64,000 nucleotides of DNA, taken from contig CAKZVD010000024.1 of the NCBI GenBank assembly GCA_937922085.1, positions 35,329-99,328 on the forward strand, written 5' to 3'. Made by a program: the position numbers and the translations under genes. Source of the DNA: an uncultured Tenacibaculum sp. (lineage in GTDB: Bacteria > Bacteroidota > Bacteroidia > Flavobacteriales > Flavobacteriaceae). The first letter of the stretch is position 1. Every line of letters begins with the position of its first letter. The notes below the pieces were generated by a model, which ran no database searches, was not told the origin of the DNA, and saw only the letters and a list, made by a program, of their open reading frames with translations. Shown here in pieces: positions 1-8,395 of the stretch.

Positions 1-619
1 AACTATGTCCTATTAACAATTCAATGGTTCCAAATGTAATTACAAAGAAACCTATAGCTAAAAATATAAAATCAGGATTACCAATTTTTAATAGTATCGG
101 TTTCCAAAGAAAAAAAAATGGAACTGATAATAGTGCTCCAAAAAACAAAAAATGATTATTGGTAAGTTGTTTTAAAATAGCATTTGCTTCATTTACTTTT
201 ACTTCATTTTCAAAAGATTTTGTAGTCCAAATGACTTCATTTCTTGTACCAAAATAGTTTTCATATTTTTCAGCAGTAAAATTTACAGCGTTACTTAAGA
301 CGGCTTTTTCTCCTTTTTTTCCTGTAGAAGGTATATGCTTTACATTTTTTCCCAGAATTTCACAAAAATCTTGATACGATTCTGAAAAAGTCAAATGCAA
401 ATGCCATACAATATCAATAATATGAGAAGGTGAAACCATACTTTTAGTAACAGCTACTAAAAACATAAATTTTTTATATTCTAGAATCGCATCTTCAGTA
501 AATTGAACAGACCAATTATTTTCGTAAGACAATTTTATAGAAAAACCATATTCTTCTTCTAAGCTATCTAATTGAAAGCCTCTTACCTCATTCCAAAGTT
601 CTTTTTCTTTTGTATTCAT
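1..619 (-). CDS. Partial GRDP-like (glycine-rich domain-containing type) membrane protein, C-terminus beyond window
   Basis: I translated this frame by hand from the ATG at 617-619; it is open to the left edge (206 codons seen), so the C-terminus is missing. The N-terminal 130 residues contain SPSHIIDIVWHLHLTFSESY followed by a CxxLG segment and an IPSTGKKG stretch. This resembles the bacterial family with a 'VDxxWHxHLxxTxxY' core found in glycine-rich domain-containing proteins. Two hydrophobic segments follow (about residues 157-172 and 184-204), so the protein is probably membrane-anchored. The start lies 39 bases after the parE stop codon on the same strand, so co-transcription is possible. 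Function is unknown; the family match is from motif memory. Confidence 0.6.
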   Translation of the reverse strand, partial: MNTKEKELWNEVRGFQLDSLEEEYGFSIKLSYENNWSVQFTEDAILEYKKFMFLVAVTKSMVSPSHIIDIVWHLHLTFSESYQDFCEILGKNVKHIPSTGKKGEKAVLSNAVNFTAEKYENYFGTRNEVIWTTKSFENEVKVNEANAILKQLTNNHFLFFGALLSVPFFFLWKPILLKIGNPDFIFLAIGFFVITFGTIELLIGHS

Positions 620-658
620 TAATAAATAACACTATTTAAGAAAATTAGTATTTATCTT

Positions 659-2518
659 CTACTCTTCCGTTTTAATGATATCTTGTTCTACTTTTAAATT
701 TTGAATAATAAATTTCTGACGATCTGGTGTATTTTTCCCCATATAAAATTCTAGCATTTGTTCTATCGACATTTCTTTATCTAACATTACAGGATCTAAA
801 CGAATATCATCTCCAATAAAATGCACAAATTCATCTGGTGAAATCTCTCCTAATCCTTTAAATCGGGTTATTTCTGGTTTTCCTCGTAATTTTTGAATCG
901 CTTCTTGTTTTTCCTGTTCAGAATAACAATAATAGGTATCTTTCTTATTACGAACCCTAAATAAAGGAGTTTCTAAAATATATAAATGTCCTTCTTTAAT
1001 TACCTCCGGAAAAAACTGTAAAAAGAAAGTAATTAATAACAAACGAATGTGCATACCATCTACATCGGCATCAGTTGCTATTACAATATTGTTGTATCGT
1101 AAACCTTCTAATCCGTCTTCAATATTTAATGCCGATTGTAATAAATTAAATTCTTCATTTTCATACACTATCTTCTTTGTTAAACCATATGAGTTTAATG
1201 GTTTTCCTTTTAAACTAAAAACGGCTTGTGTATTTACATTTCTCGATTTTGTGATAGAACCAGATGCAGAATCTCCCTCGGTAATAAATAAAGTAGTATC
1301 TAAATAATTTTCTTTTTTAATATCTGCTAAATGAATTCTACAATCACGTAATTTTTTATTGTGCAAGCTTGCTTTCTTTGCTCTGTCTTTAGCCAACTTA
1401 CGAATACCAGATAGTTCTTTACGTTCTTTTTCAGCTTGTAAAATTTTCTTTTGTAAAGTTTCTGCAACTACCGTATTCTTATGTAAATAGTTGTCTAATT
1501 TTGTTTTTACAAAATCATTAATATACGTTCTTACTGTTGGTAATTCTCCTCCCATGTCTGTAGAACCTAATTTTGTTTTTGTTTGACTTTCAAAAACAGG
1601 TTCCATTACTTTTATAGAAATAGCAGAAATAATCGATTTACGAACATCTGAAGCATCAAAACTTTTGTTATAGAATTCTCTAATCGTTTTTACAATTGCT
1701 TCTCTAAATGCAGCTTGGTGGGTACCTCCTTGTGTGGTATGCTGACCGTTTACAAAAGAATGATATTCTTCTGAATATTGTGTTCTACTATGCGTTATAG
1801 CAACTTCAATATCATCTCCCTTCAAATGAATAATTGGATACAACATATCTTCTTGATTGTTGTTATCTTCCAATAAATCTTTTAACCCGTTTTCTGAATA
1901 ATACTTTTCACCGTTAAAAACAATGGTTAATCCAGGGTTTAGATATACATAATTTTTTAATAATTTTATAACGTACTCTGGACGGTATTTATAATTTTTA
2001 AAAATAGTATCATCTGCAATAAAAGTAACTTTTGTACCTTTTCTACGTGACGTTTCTTCTAAAAGTTCTTGATTTGTTAAATTTCCTCTTTCAAATTCTG
2101 CTGAAGCTGACTTACCATCTCTGTTAGATTCTACTCTAAAGTAATTAGATAATGCATTTACAGCTTTAGTACCTACCCCATTTAATCCAACAGATTTCTT
2201 AAAAGCTCTAGAATCGTATTTTCCCCCAGTATTCATTTTAGAAACAACGTCCACAACTTTTCCTAAAGGAATACCACGACCATAATCTCTAACAATTACT
2301 TTATTATCTTGAATAGAAACTTCAATGGTTTTTCCTGTTCCCATTACAAACTCATCTATAGAGTTATCAAGAACCTCTTTTACCAAAATATAAATTCCAT
2401 CATCAGCTGAAGATCCATCTCCCAACTTTCCAATGTACATTCCAGGTCGCATTCGAATATGTTCCTTCCAATCGAGCGATCGTATATTGTCTTCGGTATA
2501 TTTAGTTTCTTGCGTCAT
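659..2518 (-). CDS. parE: DNA topoisomerase IV subunit B
   Basis: ATPase subunit of the type IIA topoisomerase that decatenates chromosomes, partner of ParC (not in this window). The 619 residues match the usual ParE length. The GHKL ATPase fold is shown by [10 protein letters not shown] (catalytic Glu48, Mg-binding Asn52), the DYGRGIP box and [13 protein letters not shown]. The transducer domain follows, then the TOPRIM domain with [10 protein letters not shown] near residue 415 and [10 protein letters not shown] near 485. The C-terminal [12 protein letters not shown] is the conserved subunit B tail. GyrB is the alternative, but the short length and the flavobacterial-type N-terminus favour ParE. 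It is separated from guaB by a strong hairpin, so it is probably transcribed on its own or with the downstream partial gene. Confidence 0.93.
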   Translation of the reverse strand: MTQETKYTEDNIRSLDWKEHIRMRPGMYIGKLGDGSSADDGIYILVKEVLDNSIDEFVMGTGKTIEVSIQDNKVIVRDYGRGIPLGKVVDVVSKMNTGGKYDSRAFKKSVGLNGVGTKAVNALSNYFRVESNRDGKSASAEFERGNLTNQELLEETSRRKGTKVTFIADDTIFKNYKYRPEYVIKLLKNYVYLNPGLTIVFNGEKYYSENGLKDLLEDNNNQEDMLYPIIHLKGDDIEVAITHSRTQYSEEYHSFVNGQHTTQGGTHQAAFREAIVKTIREFYNKSFDASDVRKSIISAISIKVMEPVFESQTKTKLGSTDMGGELPTVRTYINDFVKTKLDNYLHKNTVVAETLQKKILQAEKERKELSGIRKLAKDRAKKASLHNKKLRDCRIHLADIKKENYLDTTLFITEGDSASGSITKSRNVNTQAVFSLKGKPLNSYGLTKKIVYENEEFNLLQSALNIEDGLEGLRYNNIVIATDADVDGMHIRLLLITFFLQFFPEVIKEGHLYILETPLFRVRNKKDTYYCYSEQEKQEAIQKLRGKPEITRFKGLGEISPDEFVHFIGDDIRLDPVMLDKEMSIEQMLEFYMGKNTPDRQKFIIQNLKVEQDIIKTEE

Positions 2519-2573
2519 AAAAGTTCTTGTAGATTGAGGTATTTGCTAAAATAACATTAAACATTAAAAAACA

Positions 2574-2609
2574 AAAAACTCTGTTAATATATTTATTAAC
2601 AGAGTTTTT
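2574..2609 (-). terminator. Intrinsic terminator after guaB
   Basis: Perfect 16-bp inverted repeat (arms 2574-2589 and 2594-2609, loop of 4) ending in a T-run on either strand. It lies 22 bases past the guaB stop codon and just upstream of parE. Confidence 0.85.
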
Positions 2610-2630
2610 AAAAGACTGATTATATATTTC

Positions 2631-4106
2631 TTATCTCCTACTATAATTTGGAGCTTCTTTTGTAATTGCTACATCATGTGGGTGACTTTCATTAATACCA
2701 CTTGCAGTAATACGAACAAATTTACCGGTTTCTTTTAATGTTTCAACATCTTTAGAACCACAATATCCCATACCTGCACGCAACCCACCAACAAACTGAT
2801 GAATACTTTCTTGTAACTCTCCTTTATAAGGTACTCTACCTACAATTCCTTCTGGCACTAATTTTTTAATATCATCTTCAACATCTTGAAAATAACGATC
2901 TTTAGATCCTTGCTTCATTGCTTCCACAGATCCCATTCCTCTATAAGATTTGAATTTTCTTCCTTCAAAAATAATAGTCTCTCCTGGGCTTTCTTTAGTA
3001 CCCGCTAATAATGAACCTAACATTACACAATCTGCACCAGCTGCTATTGCTTTTGGTATATCTCCTGTATAACGAATTCCTCCATCTGCAATTACAGGTA
3101 CTCCACTTCCTTTTATAGCAGCGGCTACTTCTAATACAGCTGAAAACTGTGGAAAACCAACTCCTGCAACTACTCTTGTTGTACAGATAGAACCAGGTCC
3201 TATACCTACTTTAACAGCATCTGCTCCTGCATCTACTAAATATTTAGCTGCTTCAGGGGTAGCTACATTACCTACAACAACGTCTAAATTTGGAAATTTT
3301 TCTTTAACTGACTTTAAGGCTCCTAATACTGTTTTTGTATGTCCGTGTGCTGTATCTATAATAACTGCATCTACACCAGCATTTACTAAAGCTTCAGCTC
3401 TTTCTACTACATCTGCTGTTACACCTAAAGCCGCAGCAACTCTTAATCTTCCTAAAGTATCTTTGTTAGCTATTGGCTTTTGAGTTGTTTTTGTAATATC
3501 TCTAAAGGTTATTAAACCTACTAAAATATCATCGTCATTAACTACTGGTAATTTTTCAATCTTATTTTCTTGAAGTATAATTTCTGCTTCTTGTAATGAA
3601 GTTCCTTCTGCTACAGTAATTAAATTATCAGAAGTCATTACATCAGTAATTAAACGCTCATTGTTCTTTTCAAAACGAAGATCTCTATTGGTAACAATTC
3701 CTACCAATTTTTTAGAATCATCTACTATAGGAATACCTCCTATTTTATGCTCTTTCATTGCATTTTTAGCATCTAATACAACAGCATTTAATGGTAATGT
3801 TATAGGGTCTATAATCATACCACTTTCAGCACGCTTTACTTTTCTAACTTCTCGAGCTTGTTGCTCTATAGACATGTTTTTATGTAAAACCCCAATACCA
3901 CCTTCTCTTGCAATAGCAATTGCCATAGCACTCTCGGTTACTGTATCCATTGCAGCAGATACAATTGGTACGTTTATAGTTATGTTTTTTGTGAATTTTG
4001 TTTGAATACTTACTTCTCTAGGAAGTATTTCTGAATACGCAGGAACAAGTAATACATCATCGTATGTTAATCCTTCTCCTACAATTTTAGATTGATGAGC
4101 TATCAT
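2631..4106 (-). CDS. guaB: Inosine-5'-monophosphate dehydrogenase
   Basis: Oxidises IMP to XMP with NAD+, the first committed step of GMP synthesis, in the cytosol. The 491 residues match full-length bacterial IMPDH. The N-terminus has [10 protein letters not shown]. Two CBS domains (about residues 95-210) are inserted in the TIM barrel. The catalytic loop [11 protein letters not shown] carries the nucleophilic Cys, followed by the [12 protein letters not shown] phosphate-binding segment and the [11 protein letters not shown] flap. All key residues are present. The divergent neighbour is a DUF1842 gene and the 260-base gap should contain both promoters. Confidence 0.97.
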   Translation of the reverse strand: MIAHQSKIVGEGLTYDDVLLVPAYSEILPREVSIQTKFTKNITINVPIVSAAMDTVTESAMAIAIAREGGIGVLHKNMSIEQQAREVRKVKRAESGMIIDPITLPLNAVVLDAKNAMKEHKIGGIPIVDDSKKLVGIVTNRDLRFEKNNERLITDVMTSDNLITVAEGTSLQEAEIILQENKIEKLPVVNDDDILVGLITFRDITKTTQKPIANKDTLGRLRVAAALGVTADVVERAEALVNAGVDAVIIDTAHGHTKTVLGALKSVKEKFPNLDVVVGNVATPEAAKYLVDAGADAVKVGIGPGSICTTRVVAGVGFPQFSAVLEVAAAIKGSGVPVIADGGIRYTGDIPKAIAAGADCVMLGSLLAGTKESPGETIIFEGRKFKSYRGMGSVEAMKQGSKDRYFQDVEDDIKKLVPEGIVGRVPYKGELQESIHQFVGGLRAGMGYCGSKDVETLKETGKFVRITASGINESHPHDVAITKEAPNYSRR

Positions 4107-4367
4107 ATGGCAACCAATTGTTGTGTTGTTAATTAATTGCAGGCAAATATACTGCTTTTATTGCAATTCGTAGTTTATCTTAATGTTAATCATTCAACTT
4201 TAATAATTAAAACTAATTATCAAACGTTTATACTCTTTCCTGCTACGCTTAAGGCAAAAAAAAAGATTTCTTTTAATTCTATCTCTAATTTAGCTAGTAA
4301 GAAAAACAAACATTGCGCAATGTTTCTATTTTGTTAAAAACTTATAACCTCAAAACTAATTACAAAT

Positions 4368-4772
4368 ATGGCGACTTTAAAAGAACCAAAAACATTAATA
4401 GAAACTGCTTATTTAGCTAAAGGAACAATAGGAAATGTAGGAATGCCAGGAGCTCCAATTGTTCATTTTTCACTGGTTGTTTCTCCTGAACAACATACAG
4501 TATCTGGAATTGTAGAGATTACGCAAGCAATAGACAAACCTTCTATTAAGCTAAATGTAGCTGGTAATATTAGGTATACTGGATATGGTGATGTTACAAA
4601 AATTGTAAATCTAAGTGGCGAATATGTAGTTTCTGTCCAACCTCCTTCTATTGGTAGTTATTTAGAAAAGTTTACTGCTTATTTAGATATTAATAATGAA
4701 TGGAATGGTACTGGTGGTTTCACTTATGGAAATCAGAAAATTAATGATGTACCAGTAACATCAGCAAATTAA
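4368..4772 (+). CDS. DUF1842 domain-containing protein
   Basis: A 134-residue protein without signal peptide. The segment GNVGMPGAPIVHFSLVV followed by VSGIVEITQAI matches my recollection of the DUF1842 family; the rest is predicted beta-rich. Function of the family is unknown. It is transcribed away from guaB and toward a signalling block on the opposite strand (LytTR regulator, two histidine kinases, unknown 161-residue protein). It may belong to that regulatory neighbourhood, but nothing in the sequence proves this. A hairpin terminator follows. Confidence 0.7.
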   Translation: MATLKEPKTLIETAYLAKGTIGNVGMPGAPIVHFSLVVSPEQHTVSGIVEITQAIDKPSIKLNVAGNIRYTGYGDVTKIVNLSGEYVVSVQPPSIGSYLEKFTAYLDINNEWNGTGGFTYGNQKINDVPVTSAN

Positions 4773-4800
4773 AACGAATATAATTTTAGGGGATTATATT

Positions 4801-4843
4801 AAAAGGTAATATGAAACTATTTTGTAGTTGAATATTACCTTTT
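4801..4843 (+). terminator. Hairpin terminator after the DUF1842 gene
   Basis: Arms AAAAGGTAATAT (4801-4812) and ATATTACCTTTT (4832-4843) pair perfectly. The loop can form a further short AACTA/TAGTT stem. T-rich DNA follows. Confidence 0.7.
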
Positions 4844-4976
4844 ATATTTTTTATAAAACCTTTTAATTTGAAGTTAAAATAACTAAAAAAAGTTATCTTA
4901 ATATTGATGGTAACTTCTAAAAGGAAAATGTTTAAAAATCTTAATGAAATATATTAAAAACATCTAACAGATCAGT

Positions 4977-5720
4977 TTATCTAAAAATAGTATTTTCTCT
5001 TACAAACGAATTCTTATAACGTTCACTAAAAGGGATTTTCTCTAAATTATTTAATATAATTAAATTGTCTTCTAAATAAATTTCTTTTATACTTTTCATG
5101 TTCACTAAATAGTTTCGGTGAACTTGTTTAAAATTATCATTATTAAGCATTTCTTTTAACTTTATTAATGACAGTTTTATTAAATACCTTCCTTCATTAC
5201 ACTGTAAGTTACAGTACTTTTCTTTTACATCTATATAATTTATAGCATCTACATCTACCTTTACTACACTTCTCTTATGTTTGATAAATAAGTATTTCGG
5301 ACTTAACACCCCACTATCATCTGCAAAACTGATACTGTTATTTTGTTGATAACAAGATTCAATAGCCAATTCTAGAGAGTATAATAATTCTAACTTATTA
5401 TATGGTTTTAATAAATACACTAACGGATTTGTCAATTTTGCTTCATCAAAAATTGCTTTACTCTGCATACTTGTTAAAAACAAAAAAGGAATATCTATGT
5501 TTTCTTTATTTATACGTTTTGCAAGAGTGATCCCTTCTGGTTTCCCATCTATCATGATATCTAAAATAATGAGATCGAAATAACGGTTTTTTACTTCTTT
5601 TTCTGCCTCTATAATATTCTTAGCTCTAATTACCTCATACTTATTCTCTTCAAGTAATGTTGTTACTTGTTTCGCTTCTTTATCTAAATCTTCTAATAAT
5701 AAAATTCTAAGGTTTTCCAT
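4977..5720 (-). CDS. LytTR-family response regulator
   Basis: Two-domain regulator of the LytR/AlgR type. I choose the ATG at 5718-5720 (MENLRILLLEDLD), 10 codons inside the longest frame, because the receiver domain begins there. The receiver domain (about residues 1-120) has the acidic pair ED near residue 10, phosphoacceptor Asp54 in LIILDIMID, and a conserved Lys in YLLKPY. The C-terminal half (about 145-247) is a LytTR DNA-binding domain with DVKEKYCNL and FKQVHRNYLVN. It lies downstream of two sensor kinases on the same strand, but 396 bases of repeat-bearing DNA separate them. The upstream gap carries 12 copies of a heptamer that could influence its expression. Confidence 0.88.
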   Translation of the reverse strand: MENLRILLLEDLDKEAKQVTTLLEENKYEVIRAKNIIEAEKEVKNRYFDLIILDIMIDGKPEGITLAKRINKENIDIPFLFLTSMQSKAIFDEAKLTNPLVYLLKPYNKLELLYSLELAIESCYQQNNSISFADDSGVLSPKYLFIKHKRSVVKVDVDAINYIDVKEKYCNLQCNEGRYLIKLSLIKLKEMLNNDNFKQVHRNYLVNMKSIKEIYLEDNLIILNNLEKIPFSERYKNSFVRENTIFR

Positions 5721-5792
5721 CTGATAGTAGTTGTAATGTAAATTTAACAAAAAGATTGGAGTTAGCAGTTATCAATTACCAGTTATTAATTA

Positions 5793-5876
5793 TCAGTAGT
5801 CAGTAGTCAGTAGTCAGTAGTCAGTAGTCAGTAGTCAGTAGTCAGTAGTCAGTAGTCAGTAGTCAGTAGTCAGTAG
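5793..5876. repeat. Tandem heptamer (TCAGTAG)x12
   Basis: Twelve perfect head-to-tail copies of the 7-mer TCAGTAG, 84 bases, flanked by degenerate TTATCAG-like sequence. The tract ends about 72 bases upstream of the start codon of the LytTR regulator. The unit is not a multiple of three and the tract is non-coding. Copy number is expected to vary by slippage. Confidence 0.97.
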
Positions 5877-6004
5877 TCAAAAATAAAATTGCTCGTTAGA
5901 ATTAACAAAAAAGTTTATTCATATTGATTTTTTATAGCATCAATAAAAAATGAGTAATAATAATTGTTATGTGAATGCATAAAAGCTAAAACTTCGGTAA
6001 CTGA

Positions 6005-6040
6005 GCGGAGTCGAAGTTACACTACTCATTTCGACTCCGC
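6005..6040. repeat. Interspersed flavobacterial inverted repeat (GACTCCGC type)
   Basis: Arms GCGGAGTCGAA (6005-6015) and TTCGACTCCGC (6030-6040) pair perfectly around a 14-base loop. The same core, CTTCGACTCCGCTCAGT, occurs near 11948-11966 and a diverged copy near 27170. It stands out as GC-rich in AT-rich DNA. Confidence 0.8.
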
Positions 6041-6116
6041 CCAATGACCATAATTTCATTCAATTAATGACTAAAAAATTATTAACTGATAAAAGATCAC
6101 TGATTATTGTTAATTG

Positions 6117-7835
6117 TTAATTGAAAATAGGTAATAGAATAGATACTTTTGTTCCTTTACCTTCTTCACTTTCAAAAACTAAGTTTCCATCATTTTTTTT
6201 GACTAACATTTGACATAAGATTAAACCTAAGCCAACACCTTCTGATCGATTTATTTTATCTATACTCACACCTTGTAGTGCATTAATCTTTTGCAATCTC
6301 TCTTCTGAGATTCCTACTCCAGTATCTTTAACAGAAATAAAAGCTTCATTTGTAGTTTTTACTCCAATTTCAACGGTTATTTTTCCATTACCGTTCATGT
6401 ACTTTATCGCATTATCTAACAAATTTCTAAGTACAATTTTTATAGATTCTCTATCAATAGTTACTAATGAATTTTTAATATAATTCGTTTCTATTTCAAT
6501 ATCATTGGCTTCAATTAAGTTTTCATAATCTACCAATACATGTTCTACAATTGGTTTTAGTGGTTGTTCTTTTTTACTAAACACCATTTGATTACTTTGC
6601 TCTAAAGACCAATGCAATACATTGTTTAATAAATGACTGGTACTTTCTGTTACAGTAATTGCCGTATTATTAGCTTCTTTAATTCCTTCTAAATTATTAC
6701 TGGCAATGTGTTTTTTAAGTTGCTCGTGCTGATATTTAATCGTATTCATTGGAGAACGTAAATCGTGCGACACTACAGAAAACAAATAGTTCTTTGTTTT
6801 ATTAGCGCTATTTAGTTCTTCTTTTTGCTGTGTAATTAATCCGTTTTGAGTTTTTAATTTTTTATAGAAAAAAGCCAATAATCCTAAAAACACTAATAAA
6901 CCAGAAGCTCCAAAAAGCAATCCGTTTTGGACTACTTTTTGGCGCTTTAGTTTTTCATCTTGTATTACTATTTCTTGTTGTTTTTGGGCAAGTGCCATTT
7001 TTTTATCTCGTTCCGCTAGCTCTAAAATATTATCGTTTTTAGAAATAGAATCTTTCCATTTGATTGTTTCAATAAAATACTCTACACTTTTATCAAATTT
7101 TTTTCTTCCCTTTTCAACATAAGCCATATTTTCAGAAGAGTTTTGTTTTAATGTTAAATCTGAAAAATTCTTGGCTAAATCATAGGATTCTTTAAATAAA
7201 GAAATAGCTTCATCATCTAAGTATTGATTGTAATATACATTTGCTAAATCCATTTTATATCTTATAAGAGCTAATGTATCATTCAACTTCATTAAAGAAA
7301 GCTCTTTAGTAAAATATTCTTTCGCTTTATGATATTCTTTTTTGTGTACATATAACAAACCTAAATTATGATATGCACTTTTCTTTAGTTTTTTTTTAGA
7401 TATAAAACTAAGTATTTCCCATTTTTTGTAGTGATAAATAGCTTTATCATAATTCTTAAAACTAAAATAAATCCGTCCTAACTTTTGTTGTTTTAAAGTT
7501 TCATAATCATTTTCATTTGATATGTTAGATATATTCTTTAGTGCTTGTTTAAGTAATTTCTTTCTTATAGCAGAGGCTCCTTGAAAATAATTTAAAATGT
7601 CACTTTCTTTTTCACTACTTGATGTTTCTAAAGCCCTACTACTATATAAATAACAAGAATCAAACTTTTTTTCTTTATAAAAAAAATAAGCTTTCTTAAA
7701 AAAATATTTACGCGATTGATTACTAATACTATCACTTTCTTTATCTAATAAATCCAGATCTTTTACCCTTTGCTTTTGTGAAAAAACATTAAATAGAAAA
7801 TTTAAACTTATTATTAAAATTATATTATTCCGCAT
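6117..7835 (-). CDS. TPR sensor histidine kinase (HisKA type)
   Basis: Membrane sensor kinase of 572 residues. I start at the ATG 7833-7835 (MRNNIILIISLNFLF), which gives a signal peptide; the longer frame adds 23 residues of non-signal sequence. A periplasmic TPR region covers about residues 30-260. A coiled coil follows, then one transmembrane helix (LLFGASGLLVFLGLLAFF). The dimerisation domain has the phosphoacceptor His in FSVVSHDLRSPM. The HATPase domain has the N box LLDNAIKYM, G1 DTGVGI and G2 GVGLGL. All catalytic motifs are intact. The start overlaps the end of the 161-residue gene by 11 bases, which suggests translational coupling. The LytTR regulator downstream is a possible partner. 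Confidence 0.9.
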   Translation of the reverse strand: MRNNIILIISLNFLFNVFSQKQRVKDLDLLDKESDSISNQSRKYFFKKAYFFYKEKKFDSCYLYSSRALETSSSEKESDILNYFQGASAIRKKLLKQALKNISNISNENDYETLKQQKLGRIYFSFKNYDKAIYHYKKWEILSFISKKKLKKSAYHNLGLLYVHKKEYHKAKEYFTKELSLMKLNDTLALIRYKMDLANVYYNQYLDDEAISLFKESYDLAKNFSDLTLKQNSSENMAYVEKGRKKFDKSVEYFIETIKWKDSISKNDNILELAERDKKMALAQKQQEIVIQDEKLKRQKVVQNGLLFGASGLLVFLGLLAFFYKKLKTQNGLITQQKEELNSANKTKNYLFSVVSHDLRSPMNTIKYQHEQLKKHIASNNLEGIKEANNTAITVTESTSHLLNNVLHWSLEQSNQMVFSKKEQPLKPIVEHVLVDYENLIEANDIEIETNYIKNSLVTIDRESIKIVLRNLLDNAIKYMNGNGKITVEIGVKTTNEAFISVKDTGVGISEERLQKINALQGVSIDKINRSEGVGLGLILCQMLVKKNDGNLVFESEEGKGTKVSILLPIFN

Positions 7836-8310
7836 CTGCAGGAGTGGTAACAGTACCTCTATCAGTTCTAGGATCTTCATCATCATCTCTAACAATAATT
7901 GCATCTACAGATGGTGTACCTGGTAATAATTGATATTCAAATTGAATATAATATAAATTAAACTTTGGTGATTTTTCTTTACAATTATATTCTACTCTAA
8001 AATCTCTACATAACAAATCAACTTCTTCACCTCCTTTATTTGTAGTTTTTACAACAACACCTCCATAATAATTCAAATAAATTAAATCGCTTTGTAAAGA
8101 AAGTCCTGAAGTATTTTCTACTTTATTTAATTTATTATCCGGTAAATATGCCAATACTGTAACTGTATATGGAGTATCTGTTGTCCCTTCAATATCAGAA
8201 ATATTTACCAAAGGCCCCGTAGGAACTTGATCTGATTGTACCCATTTATCTAATTTATTGAAATTTCTTAAGGTTAATTTTAGTCCTTCTACGGTAACTG
8301 AGTAACTCAT
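7825..8310 (-). CDS. Unknown 161-residue protein coupled to the kinase gene
   Basis: Not recognised. No signal peptide or membrane helix. It looks beta-rich (alternating hydrophobics, many Thr/Val/Tyr) with two Cys (LLCRDF, EYNCKE) and an acidic, Thr/Pro-rich tail (VRDDDEDPRTDRGT). Its stop codon overlaps the start of the downstream histidine kinase by 11 bases, and another TPR kinase lies upstream at 8396-9997. That placement suggests a small cytoplasmic ligand-binding or effector protein of the same signalling unit, perhaps related in fold to the nearby DUF1842 protein. This last idea is inference only. Confidence 0.55.
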   Translation of the reverse strand: MSYSVTVEGLKLTLRNFNKLDKWVQSDQVPTGPLVNISDIEGTTDTPYTVTVLAYLPDNKLNKVENTSGLSLQSDLIYLNYYGGVVVKTTNKGGEEVDLLCRDFRVEYNCKEKSPKFNLYYIQFEYQLLPGTPSVDAIIVRDDDEDPRTDRGTVTTPADAE

Positions 8311-8395
8311 GTTTATAATATTGTTTGGTTAGTTAGTGCTCCTAAATTACAATAAAATTTTAGATAGAAAAGGAAAATATTAATCTCAGTAAATT

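Larger units (their letters stand above)
5721..6116. other. Repeat-rich intergenic region between kinase and response regulator
   Basis: 396 bases without a plausible gene. From left to right: 40 bases of degenerate CAGTTATCA-type sequence, a perfect heptamer tract (5793-5876), an AT-rich stretch, a GACTCCGC-type inverted repeat (6005-6040), and more ATTAACTGAT/TTAATTG-type simple sequence next to the kinase stop codon. Confidence 0.8.

Noticed and set aside
1047..1307. Plus-strand 86-codon frame inside parE
   Set aside because: It is the antisense shadow of a strongly conserved topoisomerase gene and has no homology or start signal.
3661..4005. Plus-strand 114-codon frame inside guaB
   Set aside because: Antisense shadow of IMPDH; composition follows the opposite strand.
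4137..4337. 66-codon plus frame between guaB and DUF1842 gene
   Set aside because: Low-complexity, no ribosome binding region or recognisable protein; more likely the shared promoter region.
5793..5876. CRISPR array suspected from the heptamer tract
   Set aside because: Units are contiguous 7-mers with no spacers and no cas genes nearby; it is a simple tandem repeat.
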